Shown: positions 8,872 through 18,956, counted from the stretch's first letter. The stretch: DNA of 64,000 nt from Gemella sp. (GCA_030529855.1 JAUMWC010000001.1:94823-158822), one strand, 5' to 3'. The notes: generated from the letters alone by a model not told the origin. Translations and numbers: made by a program.

Positions 8872-9705
8872 TTAGTTATGACTTTTCAAATATTCTTCTA
8901 AATATTTGACTACAGAAAAATCATCATGATGTCCAATAATTTCATGACAAATTTCTTTAACTTCATCTTTGGCATTTGATGGACACACTGCTTTTCCTGC
9001 GATTTTCAGCATATCTAAATCATTATAATTATCTCCAAAGACTACAGTATCTTTGATATCAAGACCATAATATTCTGCTACTTTTTTGATTCCATTGGCT
9101 TTACTTGTACCAGCAGGCATAATATCAAAATAATCAGTTGCAGAGAATAGTCCTTCAACAGAGAATTTTTTGTTAATCTCTCTATGAATTTCCCACACTA
9201 AATCATGATTTTGTGAAGTCAACAATACTTTACAACACTTCTCGCCACGCTCTTTTATAGCCCCTATTATATCATCTTGTATCGAAAATGGAGTTTTCCA
9301 TTCTTCTTTAGTATTCTCTTCTGCTTTCTGTATTCTTTGTAAACTAAAAGAAATTTTATCAGCATATATATAGTTAGACGTGTAAGCTAAAAACTCTACA
9401 CTTCCATCATTCATTTCAACAAACTTATCATAAACATATTCTAATTCTTCGTATGTAAAAGAATTTTCATATATTACTTCACCTGTTGTTTGATTTCTAA
9501 TAAAACCACCATTACATGATATAGTTACACCATTAAGTCCCATTTTATGATAGTAATGTTTAACAGCTAAATCAATTCTTCCCGTTGCTATTATAAACTT
9601 ACTTCCCATCTCTTGTAATTTTCCAATTACTTCTTTAGAGTTAGGAGCAATTTGCCTATTAGAATCAAGGAATGTTCCATCCATATCAGTTATAAACCAC
9701 TTCAT
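8872..9705 (-). CDS. Cof-type HAD-superfamily hydrolase
   Basis: 277-residue cytoplasmic phosphatase of the Cof/YwpJ branch of the HAD superfamily. Motif I is DMDGTFLDS at residues 7-15, with the nucleophile Asp7 and acid Asp9. Motif II is IIATGR, and motif III/IV is VVFGDNYNDLDML near the C-terminus. A C2-type cap lies between. Relatives dephosphorylate sugar phosphates or flavin/pyridoxal phosphates, and the substrate cannot be read from sequence. It sits between gtrA and secDF with short spacers of 13 and 14 bases, so it is probably cotranscribed. Confidence 0.9.
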   Translation of the reverse strand: MKWFITDMDGTFLDSNRQIAPNSKEVIGKLQEMGSKFIIATGRIDLAVKHYYHKMGLNGVTISCNGGFIRNQTTGEVIYENSFTYEELEYVYDKFVEMNDGSVEFLAYTSNYIYADKISFSLQRIQKAEENTKEEWKTPFSIQDDIIGAIKERGEKCCKVLLTSQNHDLVWEIHREINKKFSVEGLFSATDYFDIMPAGTSKANGIKKVAEYYGLDIKDTVVFGDNYNDLDMLKIAGKAVCPSNAKDEVKEICHEIIGHHDDFSVVKYLEEYLKSHN

Positions 9706-9718
9706 ATTTCTTTTCTCC

Positions 9719-10144
9719 CTACTTTTTATTGAATACTAAAAACTTACTAATTAAATAATTAGCTACAATTACTATAAATTGAGTTATCAACTTACTTGTA
9801 AAGTCAGCCATACCTAGCCAAACTAGTGCTTCAACTCCAAGTATCTCTATCGCCATTGTTAATAATCTAGATGTAAAGAATTTTGATAATTCCCTAAAAA
9901 CTTTTCCAAATCCTTGGGCTTTAGAATCAAATACATATCTAGCATTAACAAAATATGCAAATAAAATAGATAAAGTTATCGATATAAAGTTAGCCGGTAA
10001 TCTATCTACACCTACTTGACTCAGCAGATAGTAAGCTACTAAATTTACAAGAGTAGTACATACCCCAAAGAATAAATAATTAATTATCGACTTATACTTT
10101 GGATTATTATAGTACTCTAAAATTTTAGAAATTAAATTTTTCAT
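9719..10144 (-). CDS. GtrA-family membrane protein
   Basis: 141 residues with four predicted membrane helices (about 20-40, 48-68, 88-110, 115-135). The family signature NYLFFGVCTTLVNLVAYYLL begins the first helix. GtrA proteins are proposed to flip polyprenyl-linked sugars for wall or teichoic acid glycosylation; no glycosyltransferase partner is encoded nearby. It begins 7 bases after the prfC stop, consistent with cotranscription. Confidence 0.85.
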   Translation of the reverse strand: MKNLISKILEYYNNPKYKSIINYLFFGVCTTLVNLVAYYLLSQVGVDRLPANFISITLSILFAYFVNARYVFDSKAQGFGKVFRELSKFFTSRLLTMAIEILGVEALVWLGMADFTSKLITQFIVIVANYLISKFLVFNKK

Positions 10145-10151
10145 AGTTCAC

Positions 10152-11711
10152 CTACAGCAAGCTATATAGTTTTATTTCTGGGTACTTATCATTGAACCAA
10201 GTCATAGCGAAGTCATTCTCAAATAAGAATACATATTTATCATATAAGTCTTTTACAAGAATACTTCTTGATGATGACATTGATTCTTTAATCATCTCTT
10301 CATTCTCAATCCAACGAGTTGTCTTTTGACCAATACGTTCCATAATAACTTCTGTATTGTACTCGTTATTCATACGGTGTTCGAAAACTTCAAACTGAAG
10401 TTGTCCAACAGCACCAAGAATAATTTGGTTAGTATGTAAAGTTTTGTAGTATTGGATAGCTCCCTCTTGTACTAATTGCTCAACTCCTTTGTGGAAGTGT
10501 TTTTGCTTAAGTACGTTCTTAGGAGAAACCTTAACGAAAATTTCAGGCGTGAATGAAGGTAATTTTTCAAATTCGATTTTCTTATTTTGGTAAAGTGTAT
10601 CACCTATTTGATAGTTACCCGAGTCATAAAGACCAATAATATCTCCTGGATAAGCCACATCGATAGTTGCCTTATCATCAGCCATAAAGTTGGTCGAACG
10701 AGATATTTTCATTTTCTTACCAGTTCTAGATAAGTTTACGTCCATTCCCCTATTGAAAACTCCTGAACACACACGTAAAAAGGCAATTCTATCACGGTGT
10801 TTCGGATCCATATTAGCTTGGATTTTAAAGATAAATCCAGAGAAATCTTGATCTAAAGGATCTACTTTTTCCCCGTCTACAGTATTTCTATCTTTTGGTG
10901 TTGGTGCTGTGTCCACATAGTAGTTAAGGAATGACTCAACTCCAAATGAAGAAAGAGCTGACCCGAAGAATACTGGTGTTTGATCTCCACGAATTTGTTT
11001 TTCATAATCATAGTCAACACCTGCTTCTGTAATCAGAATCATATCTTCAACACACTTAGCATACATAGAGTCATTTGCTAGTGGATTGTCTCCTATGATA
11101 TTGTACTCTTCATCAAGCTCTACAAAATCTTCTCCTTCTTTGAAAGGTTCGATATAGTGATTTTTTCTATCCATAATACCAAAGAAGTTTTGTCCCATAC
11201 CTACTGGTAGGTTCATTGGGTAAGTCTCAATATCTAATTTTTCTTCGATTTCTTCTAATAATTCTAATGGATCTTTGATTTCCCTATCTAGCTTATTAAT
11301 AAATGTAAAAATAGGAATACCACGCATTTTACAAACTTTGAATAGTTTCAGAGTCTGTGCCTCAATCCCCTTAGCACCATCAATAACCATGACCGCAGAG
11401 TCTACCGCCATAAGTGTACGATATGTATCTTCTGAGAAATCCTCGTGTCCAGGTGTATCTAAGATATTGATAATTTTATTATCATAATCAAATTGCATAA
11501 CCGAAGATGTTACCGAGATACCACGTTGTTTCTCAATATCCATCCAGTCAGATTTGGCAAATTTACCAGTTTTCTTACCTTTTACTGTTCCAGCTTCACG
11601 AATAGCTCCCCCGAATAACAGAAGTTTCTCTGTTAAAGTTGTTTTCCCTGCATCAGGGTGAGAGATAATCGCAAAGGTTCTTCTTTTTTCTACTTGTTCT
11701 TTTATAGTCAT
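10152..11711 (-). CDS. prfC: Peptide chain release factor 3
   Basis: 519-residue translational GTPase that recycles RF1/RF2 from the ribosome. The N-terminal G domain has P-loop HPDAGKTT (about 18-25), switch [10 protein letters not shown] and the G4 motif [16 protein letters not shown] is the typical switch I region, and domains II and III follow. The length and motifs are normal for RF3 and distinguish it from EF-G. It lies 14 bases downstream of murE on the same strand. Confidence 0.95.
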   Translation of the reverse strand: MTIKEQVEKRRTFAIISHPDAGKTTLTEKLLLFGGAIREAGTVKGKKTGKFAKSDWMDIEKQRGISVTSSVMQFDYDNKIINILDTPGHEDFSEDTYRTLMAVDSAVMVIDGAKGIEAQTLKLFKVCKMRGIPIFTFINKLDREIKDPLELLEEIEEKLDIETYPMNLPVGMGQNFFGIMDRKNHYIEPFKEGEDFVELDEEYNIIGDNPLANDSMYAKCVEDMILITEAGVDYDYEKQIRGDQTPVFFGSALSSFGVESFLNYYVDTAPTPKDRNTVDGEKVDPLDQDFSGFIFKIQANMDPKHRDRIAFLRVCSGVFNRGMDVNLSRTGKKMKISRSTNFMADDKATIDVAYPGDIIGLYDSGNYQIGDTLYQNKKIEFEKLPSFTPEIFVKVSPKNVLKQKHFHKGVEQLVQEGAIQYYKTLHTNQIILGAVGQLQFEVFEHRMNNEYNTEVIMERIGQKTTRWIENEEMIKESMSSSRSILVKDLYDKYVFLFENDFAMTWFNDKYPEIKLYSLL

Positions 11712-11725
11712 AATTAACCTTTCTA

Positions 11726-13222
11726 TTATTTCTTAAATTTTTTAGATAATTCTTCTAATGCAATTTCTGGATCAGAGTGCCATACTTTCTTACCACCGGC
11801 AAGAATTTCATAATCTTCACGACCTTTTGAAGCAAGGATAATTACATCTCCTTCTTCGGCCAATTCACAGATTCTTCTCACTGCATCTCCTCTAAACCAT
11901 ACTTTCTCATAATTTTTATGAGTCATACCCTCTTCAATAGCACCCATAAGAACTTCTACATCCTCGTCTCTTGGACTATCAGTAGTTATAATTACATAAT
12001 CTGCTTGAGAAATTATTTCACCAATATGTGGACCTTTAGATATATCACGTCCTCCACCCATACCAGTTAGTAATAGGGTTCTACGCCCTTCTCTCATATC
12101 CTTAGTCGCTTCTAGTAATTTCTCATAACCATCAGGCGTATGAGCAAAATCAGAAACTATATCCACTGGTAAATCTTTACCAAGAATCTCCATACGACCA
12201 AATAATGGAGAAAGTTTTCCAAAGATAGCTACTATATCGTCTAATTCTTCACCTTTTAGCCATACCGATATCATAGCAGCCATAACATTAGATACCATGA
12301 ACTCTCCAATAAATGGAATCTCAGTTGAGTATTTTTTAAAAGGTGTCTGTAAATCAAATGACGTATGTAAGACACCATCTCTATCTACTGTCTTGATGTT
12401 AGACGCATAGAAGTCTGCCGTCTCGTCTTTAGTAGAGAATGTAATTTCTTCATGATATAAGTTTTTAGAAATTAATGGGTAATACTCATCATCCTTATTA
12501 ATTACACCATATTTAGACTCTAGTAAATTGTTACCTAAAGTTGCGAATAACAGAGATTTATCAAATGCATAAGTTTGCATATCTCCATGGAAGTCTAAAT
12601 GCTCGTGAGTTAAGTTAGAAAATACTGCGACATCAATATTTACATTATAAATACGTCCTAACACCATAGCGTGAGAAGATGCCTCAAACGCAAGGTTGTC
12701 AATCTCTTCATTCTTAACTTGACCTATCATATTATGTAGAGTTACTACATCTGGAGTAGTATTACCGAAATATACAGGTGCTTCATCATTCTTACAGAAA
12801 CCATTAGTTCCTAAATATGAAGAAGTCTTACCTAAAAGTCTTAACATATCATGCAGTAAACTAGTTATACTCGTCTTACCATTAGTTCCTGTGACAGCAA
12901 CCGTATGTAGTGGCCTTCCATTATCATTAATAACAGAAGCTAGTCTAGACGCTAATTTGTTAACATCTTTTTCTCTTACTACAACAACACAAGTGTTCTC
13001 ATAAGAATACTCTTTATCTTTACTTGCAATAACAAGATTAGCACCTTGTTCTACTACCTTATCAATAAAGTCATGTCCATCTACCGTATACCCTACATTA
13101 GCAACAAAACAAGAATTTTCTGTAATTTTTCTCGAATCCCCACTAATAGAAGTAACAGCATTTGGAATTTTACCATAAACTTTCTTAATTTTTACTTTAT
13201 CTATAATATTTTTTATGTCCAT
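11726..13222 (-). CDS. murE: UDP-MurNAc-tripeptide synthetase (MurE ligase)
   Basis: 498-residue cytoplasmic Mur ligase that adds the third stem-peptide amino acid. The ATP-binding loop is VTGTNGKTS, the central domain contains [13 protein letters not shown], and a C-terminal ligase domain follows. The substrate motif is TDSPRDED rather than the DNPR motif of meso-diaminopimelate enzymes, so a lysine-type activity is inferred. The ATG at 13222 is chosen: an in-frame GTG at 13252 lies at the predicted transcription start and would have no ribosome site. It is the first gene of an apparent five-gene operon through secDF. Confidence 0.93.
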   Translation of the reverse strand: MDIKNIIDKVKIKKVYGKIPNAVTSISGDSRKITENSCFVANVGYTVDGHDFIDKVVEQGANLVIASKDKEYSYENTCVVVVREKDVNKLASRLASVINDNGRPLHTVAVTGTNGKTSITSLLHDMLRLLGKTSSYLGTNGFCKNDEAPVYFGNTTPDVVTLHNMIGQVKNEEIDNLAFEASSHAMVLGRIYNVNIDVAVFSNLTHEHLDFHGDMQTYAFDKSLLFATLGNNLLESKYGVINKDDEYYPLISKNLYHEEITFSTKDETADFYASNIKTVDRDGVLHTSFDLQTPFKKYSTEIPFIGEFMVSNVMAAMISVWLKGEELDDIVAIFGKLSPLFGRMEILGKDLPVDIVSDFAHTPDGYEKLLEATKDMREGRRTLLLTGMGGGRDISKGPHIGEIISQADYVIITTDSPRDEDVEVLMGAIEEGMTHKNYEKVWFRGDAVRRICELAEEGDVIILASKGREDYEILAGGKKVWHSDPEIALEELSKKFKK

Positions 13223-13257
13223 AAAATAATCAACCTTTATAAAATTTACCACCCTAT

Positions 13258-13286
13258 ATTATACCACGATATAGGCTTATTAACAA
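13258..13286 (-). promoter_or_regulatory. Promoter of the murE operon
   Basis: TTGTTA (13286-13281), 17-base spacer and TATAAT (13263-13258), with an extended TGG before the -10. The predicted transcription start near 13251 rules out the upstream GTG as the murE start. Confidence 0.75.
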
Positions 13287-13299
13287 TAATTGTAGGTCA

Positions 13300-13330
13300 A
13301 ATTAAAAAGCCTCAAAAAATATTTTGAGAC
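13300..13330 (-). terminator. Terminator of the P-type ATPase gene
   Basis: Stem CTCAAAA (13311-13317) with 13322-13328 around a 4-base loop, followed on the minus strand by GGC and a U-rich run. It lies between the ATPase stop and the murE promoter. Confidence 0.7.
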
Positions 13331-13366
13331 TTTTCTTTGATACTATTCAAAATTTTAAATGGCTTT

Positions 13367-16042
13367 TTATTTCTTTCCTACTACTCTCTGAATAAATTTT
13401 ACAATTTCAACAATTACAAAAGCAAGTCCACTTCCTACAATAACAACTGTCCATTGACTTATATCAAGAGCACTTACATGGAAAATATCTCTTAACACTG
13501 GTACTGTCAACGTTGCTATTAATAAAACTAGTGATACTAGTATTGACCAGTTGAACATTTTGTTTCTAAATCCACCAACTTTAAATACTGATTGATGAAT
13601 AGACTTAACATTAAAGGCATGTACTAATTGAATAAATCCTAGAGTTGCATAAGCCATTGTTAATGCATCAGCATGAATAGCTGCATCATCTCCTATGTGT
13701 ACAGGATTATATATAGCATAGGCATAAACACCTAGCACAAGTGCACTTTGCATAATACCTTGATATACAATTGATCCAAGTACTCCACCAGAGAAGAAAC
13801 TTGAATTTCTTCCACGAGGTTTACGCTTCATTACGTCTTTTTCCGCTGGTTCCATACCTAAAGCAATAGCTGGTAATGTATCTGTCACAAGGTTTATCCA
13901 TAATAAGTGAACAGGTTGCAAGACAGCCCAACCAAATATCGTTGCTAAGAAAATTGTAATTACTTCGGCAATATTTGCTGATAGTAAATATTGTACCGTT
14001 TTTTGAATATTCGAGAATACTTTACGGCCTTCTTCAACTGCGATAATAATTGTAGCGAAATTATCATCAGCAAGAACCATATCAGACGCTCCTTTAGAGA
14101 CTTCTGTTCCAGTAATTCCCATTCCAATTCCTATGTCTGCTGTTTTCAATGAAGGTGCATCATTTACACCATCTCCAGTCATAGCTACCACTTTCCCTGC
14201 ATTTTGCCATGCTTTTACAATTCTTACCTTATGTTCTGGAGATACACGAGCATATACAGAATATTGTTTAAATACTTTTTGGAACTCTTCATCACTCAAT
14301 TCGTTAAGCTCCGCCCCTGTAAATACTCTATCTACTGTATCATTAGGATCAATTATTCCTAACCTTTTTGCAATAGCTTCTGCTGTATCTTGGTGATCAC
14401 CAGTAATCATTATAGGTCTAATTCCTGCTTCTTTAGCTGTTGTTACAGCTGCAGCTGCCTCAGGTCTTTCTGGGTCTATCATTCCTACCATACCAGCAAA
14501 AACTAAATTAGTTTCTAAAATTTCTGTTTCTAAAACAGGAATTTCTTTTTCATATTTATAAGCCATCATCAAGACACGAAGTGCTTCTTTAGCTAATGAT
14601 TTATTAGTTGCTAGAATATTCGCTTTATCCACTTCAGTTATCGGGCGAATTTCTCCCTTATCTTCAATCATTGTTATTCGTTTTAATAATTGATCTGGAG
14701 CTCCTTTTACAGCTACTAAATATTTGTCATCATCAATTTTATGAACTGTCGACATCAGTTTCCTATCAGAATCAAACGGCAATTCTGCAACACGTGGTTC
14801 ATTTTCTAAGACTTCACGCACATCAAAATTATGGTTCAATCCAAATTGGATTAGTGCTGTTTCTGTCGGATCACCAATTAATTTCCCACTAGGATCAACT
14901 TTTGTATCATTAGCAAAGTTCATAATTCTAAGAGTCATATTTTCTTGATCAATCTCATTTGCAGCTTCAAAAATTTGTCCATCATAGTAAACTTTCTCAA
15001 CTGTCATCTGATTCATTGTTAGTGTTCCTGTTTTATCAGATGCAATTATTTCTGTTGAACCCAGAGTTTCTACAGCTGGTAGCTGACGGATAATTGAATT
15101 ACGTTTTGCTAAAACCTTCGTTCCCATCGAAAGTACAACTGTTACTACTGCTGGTAATCCTTCAGGAATTGCTGCCACTGCTAGAGCAACGGCTACCATA
15201 AGAGCACTTAAAGGAGCTTCTCCGCGTAGAAATACAGAAATAATAAATGTTACTGCAGCTATAGCAAGAACTGCATACGTTAAAACTTTAGATAAGTGAT
15301 GTAAGTTTTGTTTTAAAGGCGTATCTGTTTCATCAGCTTTTGCTAACATATTAGCAATGTGACCTACCTCTGTATACATCCCCGTATTAGTAACAATTCC
15401 TACTCCACGACCATAGGTTACATTGGCATTTTGATAAGCCATATTTACCCTATCTCCAATACCAGCATCATCATTTAATACTTTATCAAGACTCTTCTCA
15501 ACAGGAACTGACTCCCCAGTCAAAGCAGCTTCTTCAATTTTTAGTGACGCAACTTCCAGAAGGCGCATATCAGCAGGTACAACATCTCCAGCTTCAAGCA
15601 TTACAATATCCCCTGGCACTAATTCTTTAGAATCAAGTTCAATAATATTTCCATCACGTTTTACCCTAGCTATTGGACTAGACATCGACTTTAGGGCTTC
15701 AATCGCAGCCTCTGCTTGTCCCTCTTGATAAACACCAAATGCAGAATTCAAAATAACCACTATTAAAATAATAATAGCGTCTGTTAAACCATGCATCCCC
15801 TCTGTAATAACAGAAAGTATAGCCGCACAAAGCAGTATAATAATCATTAAATCCTTAAATTGATCTAAAAATTTCTGCAAAATAGTACGTTTTTTTCCTT
15901 CATCTAACTCATTACGACCATACTCGGCTAATCGTTGTCCTGCTTCTTCAGAAGTCAAACCACCTTTAGATGATTTTAAATTATCTATAGCATAGTCTTC
16001 TGACTTTGTATAATAAGCAGAGCGTACTTGTTCTTTAGACAT
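13367..16042 (-). CDS. Calcium-type cation-transporting P-type ATPase
   Basis: 891-residue P2A ATPase resembling bacterial LMCA1/PacL calcium pumps. It has an N-terminal cation-ATPase domain, actuator TGES (LTGESVPV), M4 motif IPEGLP, phosphorylation site DKTGTLT near residue 337, nucleotide-binding KGAPD, hinge TGDGVNDAPSLK, M5 NIAE and M6 INLVTDTLP. Ion-site residues Glu (M4) and Asn, Thr and Asp (M6) match calcium pumps, so Ca2+ export is the best call; other divalent cations are possible. It has its own promoter and terminator, so it is probably a single-gene transcript. Confidence 0.93.
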   Translation of the reverse strand: MSKEQVRSAYYTKSEDYAIDNLKSSKGGLTSEEAGQRLAEYGRNELDEGKKRTILQKFLDQFKDLMIIILLCAAILSVITEGMHGLTDAIIILIVVILNSAFGVYQEGQAEAAIEALKSMSSPIARVKRDGNIIELDSKELVPGDIVMLEAGDVVPADMRLLEVASLKIEEAALTGESVPVEKSLDKVLNDDAGIGDRVNMAYQNANVTYGRGVGIVTNTGMYTEVGHIANMLAKADETDTPLKQNLHHLSKVLTYAVLAIAAVTFIISVFLRGEAPLSALMVAVALAVAAIPEGLPAVVTVVLSMGTKVLAKRNSIIRQLPAVETLGSTEIIASDKTGTLTMNQMTVEKVYYDGQIFEAANEIDQENMTLRIMNFANDTKVDPSGKLIGDPTETALIQFGLNHNFDVREVLENEPRVAELPFDSDRKLMSTVHKIDDDKYLVAVKGAPDQLLKRITMIEDKGEIRPITEVDKANILATNKSLAKEALRVLMMAYKYEKEIPVLETEILETNLVFAGMVGMIDPERPEAAAAVTTAKEAGIRPIMITGDHQDTAEAIAKRLGIIDPNDTVDRVFTGAELNELSDEEFQKVFKQYSVYARVSPEHKVRIVKAWQNAGKVVAMTGDGVNDAPSLKTADIGIGMGITGTEVSKGASDMVLADDNFATIIIAVEEGRKVFSNIQKTVQYLLSANIAEVITIFLATIFGWAVLQPVHLLWINLVTDTLPAIALGMEPAEKDVMKRKPRGRNSSFFSGGVLGSIVYQGIMQSALVLGVYAYAIYNPVHIGDDAAIHADALTMAYATLGFIQLVHAFNVKSIHQSVFKVGGFRNKMFNWSILVSLVLLIATLTVPVLRDIFHVSALDISQWTVVIVGSGLAFVIVEIVKFIQRVVGKK

Positions 16043-16077
16043 TCTTGTAACCCCCTTATAATTATTCTATTTACATT

Positions 16078-16106
16078 ATTATATTATAAACCTCCTATTT
16101 TAACAA
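16078..16106 (-). promoter_or_regulatory. Promoter of the P-type ATPase gene
   Basis: TTGTTA (16106-16101), a 17-base spacer and TATAAT (16083-16078). A second TATAAT overlaps at 16088-16083. An AAGGGGG ribosome site follows before the ATG at 16042. Confidence 0.65.
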
Positions 16107-16140
16107 AATTTTAACTATCCCTAGACTTGTATTATTAAAA

Positions 16141-16168
16141 ATAAAAAAGTTATGATAAAAATCATAAC
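16141..16168 (-). terminator. Terminator of the DsbA-family gene
   Basis: Stem GTTATGAT (16149-16156) with ATCATAAC (16161-16168) and an AAAA loop; the minus strand ends in a six-U tail. It begins a few bases after the stop codon. Confidence 0.8.
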
Positions 16169-16176
16169 TCAATAAT

Positions 16177-16797
16177 TTATAAATTTAAAATTTTTGAAAA
16201 GTTTTCTTCTAATTGCTCTACTGTGCTAGCTCCTTGGCGAAGATCGTATAATTTACCATCTTTTTCTAATATTAAAGTTGGGTATCCTGGTACTCTTAGT
16301 TTATTAACTTTTAAGAAATCAACGAAAGCTATTTTCTTATTATCCCAGTTTACTCTTAGTTTTTCTTCTACCTGAGCAGGAATATTATATTTTTCGAATA
16401 GTTCTACATAAGTAGCAACATCTCCTAGACTCTTCCCACCAAGGTAAAATTGTTTTTGCATATCATAGGCAAACTCAAATATTCTTGCTGGTTCAATAAA
16501 TTCTTTTAATAAACTTAATGCAATTGCTGGATTTTCAGAATCCATAATTACATCATGTCTATCGAATAAGGAATTATACTCTTCCGAAAACTCAGCGCCA
16601 TATATATCCGTAATTTGCTGATTTGCTCCCTTAATGTGTGGATAACTCGATATGGGTAAGGCTCTCTCCCCTAAGAATAGTCCACCAGATAAGATTTCTT
16701 TTTCCATCTCTGGGTGTTTTTCTACGAATTCATTTAAAACCTTATCGAATCCATAACACCATCCACAATATGCATCCCAAATATAAATTAGTTTCAT
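16177..16797 (-). CDS. DsbA-family thioredoxin-fold protein
   Basis: 206 residues with no signal peptide, so probably cytoplasmic. The thioredoxin-like redox motif CGWC sits at residues 11-14 right after the first strand (LIYIWDAYCGWC). A helical insertion follows, and the conserved Pro-Thr loop is GYPTLIL near residue 175. This resembles the FrnE/DsbA-like cytosolic oxidoreductases, whose partners are usually unknown. It has its own terminator and an AGGAG ribosome site. Confidence 0.85.
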   Translation of the reverse strand: MKLIYIWDAYCGWCYGFDKVLNEFVEKHPEMEKEILSGGLFLGERALPISSYPHIKGANQQITDIYGAEFSEEYNSLFDRHDVIMDSENPAIALSLLKEFIEPARIFEFAYDMQKQFYLGGKSLGDVATYVELFEKYNIPAQVEEKLRVNWDNKKIAFVDFLKVNKLRVPGYPTLILEKDGKLYDLRQGASTVEQLEENFSKILNL

Positions 16798-16920
16798 TAA
16801 TTTTCTCCTTAATTTAATCTTTTAAAATTGTAACATATATTACTACATTATATACTAGATTTAATCTTATATATATTTATATTTAACCACTACGGCAAGA
16901 ATTAGGTTCCCAATATTTTT

Positions 16921-16950
16921 AAGAAAACACTTAACAAAAATGTTAAGTGT
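16921..16950 (-). terminator. Terminator of small hypothetical gene
   Basis: Arms ACACTTAAC (16927-16935) and GTTAAGTGT (16942-16950), 6-base loop, with a U-rich minus-strand tail. The upstream arm overlaps the stop codon of the 16950-17201 gene. Confidence 0.75.
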
Positions 16951-17201
16951 TATACAAATAATTTTTCTTCTTTATAAGTTTTAAATAAATTCATAAAGTA
17001 CTCTACATCATCGTCCGATGGCTCATCTTTTAAACCAAATAATACCAAAACTGCTTCGGCTGATTTTTTAATTAATAAATTAGTTACAGGCATTCTTTCT
17101 TCACTATTTAAAAATGATTTTATTTTAGATATACTCTCTGGACTTCTATCATTTTTCAGATATACATTTCTTATAAAAACTGCATTCTCCATTACTGTCA
17201 T
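16950..17201 (-). CDS. Small hypothetical protein (83 aa)
   Basis: About 83 residues with no recognised domain. The ATG at 17201 has AGGTG at suitable distance; an upstream in-frame GTG at 17210 is less likely. The sequence is mixed helical (MENAVFIRNVYLKND, SFLNSEERMPVTNLLIKKSAEAVLVLFGL) with an acidic patch SDDDVEY. It has a ribosome site and a stop codon inside a clear terminator, which argues it is a real gene. No function can be assigned. Confidence 0.6.
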   Translation of the reverse strand: MTVMENAVFIRNVYLKNDRSPESISKIKSFLNSEERMPVTNLLIKKSAEAVLVLFGLKDEPSDDDVEYFMNLFKTYKEEKLFV

Positions 17202-17299
17202 AGGTATCACCTACTTTTCATTATACTACTTTACTACTAACTTCTCTACGTAAATTTATTTATTTCCTTACTACATTATAAAACAAAAAATTATATAAT

Positions 17300-17551
17300 T
17301 TAAGATACTAGTTTATATTCTGTTAAAAATCCATCTTGTAATGTTATTTCTTTAGCACCTTCCGGTATTTCAATCCTATCAAAAAAACCTTTTTTCTTAA
17401 CAGTCTTGTCCCAAATAAAAAGTACCCCTATGTTTTCTTTTACTCTCATAAAAGCATAGTCCAATTCATTATCTACACCAAATGGACTTTGACCTGGTGT
17501 TTTAAAATCTAAAATACTTATTAAGTTCTCTTTCCATACGGTATTTAACAT
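17300..17551 (-). CDS. Small hypothetical protein (83 aa)
   Basis: 83 residues, no signal peptide or membrane span and no family recognised. AAGGAG lies eight bases before the ATG, supporting translation. Features include the loop KTPGQSPFGVDNELDYAF and a predicted beta region (NIGVLFIWDK, IEIPEGAKEITLQDGF). It may share a transcript with the small gene downstream at 16950-17201, 98 bases away. Function unknown. Confidence 0.6.
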   Translation of the reverse strand: MLNTVWKENLISILDFKTPGQSPFGVDNELDYAFMRVKENIGVLFIWDKTVKKKGFFDRIEIPEGAKEITLQDGFLTEYKLVS

Positions 17552-17592
17552 AATATGAACTCCTTTACTTCTTGCTTATATTATACATCTAA

Positions 17593-17694
17593 TCTTATAC
17601 TCTAGCAATAGAACAAGTTTTAAAAGAACATACAGCATATGAATTAGCAAATGGGCTGTATGAAATTTATTTAAAAGTCGAGAATAACTATTGA
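17593..17694 (+). pseudogene. Possible 3' remnant of an unknown gene
   Basis: An open frame without a start codon encodes 33 residues ending EQVLKEHTAYELANGLYEIY and LKVENNY before a TGA at 17692-17694. The composition looks coding rather than intergenic. No ribosome site, start or upstream continuation is visible (a stop lies at 17590). It could be a degraded C-terminus or chance. Confidence 0.25.
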
Positions 17695-17719
17695 CTTTAT
17701 GTAACATATGTTATAAATA
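17691..17719 (+). promoter_or_regulatory. Methyltransferase promoter with palindrome in the spacer
   Basis: TTGACT (17691-17696) and TAAATA (17714-17719) are 17 bases apart. A perfect 12-base palindrome, TAACATATGTTA, fills 17702-17713 in the spacer and could be an operator. The gene starts at 17750 after AAGGAG. Confidence 0.5.
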
Positions 17720-17749
17720 TAAGATAGGAATACTTATTAAGGAGTAACT

Positions 17750-18910
17750 ATGACTATCCAAGAATTTATTAAAGAACTAATAGAATATATAAAAAAATCT
17801 GAACTTGTAAAAATCACTTTCTCTAACATCAGAGATAAGGAACTAGAATTAGACAAGGCTCTTGCTGAATTAATCCTAGTAAAAAACACGACTAATCTTC
17901 AAATAGAATATCGTTACAAGAGAATTATCAAACACACCAACATCGAAATTTCTAATACAAAAGAATTAGAAGAAAATCTAGAATATTTATTCAACCTTGC
18001 TAAAGATATAAATGTGCGTACTAGATCTTCTAATATCAATATTAAGATTTCGAAAAAATTCAAACTATCTGTTAATAGAAAAAAAGAATCTAATCAAGTT
18101 AAGGTTTCTAGTCAAAATAAAAAGAAATCTTATCTACTAGACCAAGATACATCTTACCCCTTCTTAATTGAATTAGGTATCCAAACTAAAGAAGGAAAAA
18201 TTAAAAAAGAAAGATTTTCTAAATTTAGACAGATTAATAAATATCTAGAATTTATCCAAGATGCAGTAAAAAAACTAAACACATCAAAAGAAATAAAAAT
18301 TTTAGACTTCGGTTCAGGTAAATCTTACCTTACATTTGCAGCCTACCACTATCTAACATATCAAGAAAATCTTGATGTTAAGATTATTGGCATTGACCTA
18401 AAAAAAGAAGTTATCGATAACTGTAACCAAATCGCTAAGAAGTTAGATTATAAAAAATTAGAATTTGTTTACGGAGATGTTGCTGACTACACATCTGAAG
18501 ATGAGATTGATATGGTAATTAGTCTTCACGCTTGTGATACAGCTACAGATATAGCAATACTAAAATCACTAAACTGGGAAGCAAAAGTTATACTGGCTGT
18601 ACCTTGTTGTCAAAAAGAAATCAATAGCCAGTTAAAAATCGACCACATTCCATTTATGTTAAGACACGGGATTGTAAAAGATAAATATGCTACCCTACTT
18701 ACAGACTCTATCAGAGCAGATGTATTAACTCATCACGGTTATAAGACTGATATTATTGAATTCATTTCTGAAGATAACACACCAAAAAATATGCTGATAA
18801 GAGCCTATAAAGAAAAATCTTCTATCGATAAAGAAAAATTACTAGATAGAAAACAATATTTAGCCGATATGAATATAAAAATGATGTTACTAGAAGAAGT
18901 GACTAGATAG
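17750..18910 (+). CDS. Class I SAM-dependent methyltransferase
   Basis: 386 residues, one of the few plus-strand genes here. An N-terminal region of about 130 residues is Lys-rich and has no recognised domain. From about 165 the methyltransferase core begins: motif I LDFGSGKSYLTFAAY at about 185, motif II IIGIDLKKEV, an acidic VYGDVADYTS, and a post-I motif VISLHACDTATD near 255, then VPCCQKE. This fits the Methyltransf_32-like group, which includes predicted RNA or protein methylases; the substrate is unknown. It has its own promoter and terminator. Confidence 0.8.
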   Translation: MTIQEFIKELIEYIKKSELVKITFSNIRDKELELDKALAELILVKNTTNLQIEYRYKRIIKHTNIEISNTKELEENLEYLFNLAKDINVRTRSSNINIKISKKFKLSVNRKKESNQVKVSSQNKKKSYLLDQDTSYPFLIELGIQTKEGKIKKERFSKFRQINKYLEFIQDAVKKLNTSKEIKILDFGSGKSYLTFAAYHYLTYQENLDVKIIGIDLKKEVIDNCNQIAKKLDYKKLEFVYGDVADYTSEDEIDMVISLHACDTATDIAILKSLNWEAKVILAVPCCQKEINSQLKIDHIPFMLRHGIVKDKYATLLTDSIRADVLTHHGYKTDIIEFISEDNTPKNMLIRAYKEKSSIDKEKLLDRKQYLADMNIKMMLLEEVTR

Positions 18911-18920
18911 AAATTAAAAA

Positions 18921-18950
18921 TTCTACCAAAATTATTGGTAGAATTTTTTA
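18921..18950 (+). terminator. Terminator of the methyltransferase gene
   Basis: Stem TTCTACCAA (18921-18929) with TTGGTAGAA (18935-18943), 5-base loop, then a T run. Confidence 0.85.
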
Positions 18951-18956
18951 TTAAAA

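Noticed and set aside
13223-13252. GTG start for murE at 13252
   Set aside because: It lies at the predicted transcription start of the murE promoter and has no ribosome site.
17629-17662. Hairpin CATACAGC/GCTGTATG as a terminator
   Set aside because: The loop is about 18 bases and there is no T run after it; it lies within the coding-like remnant.
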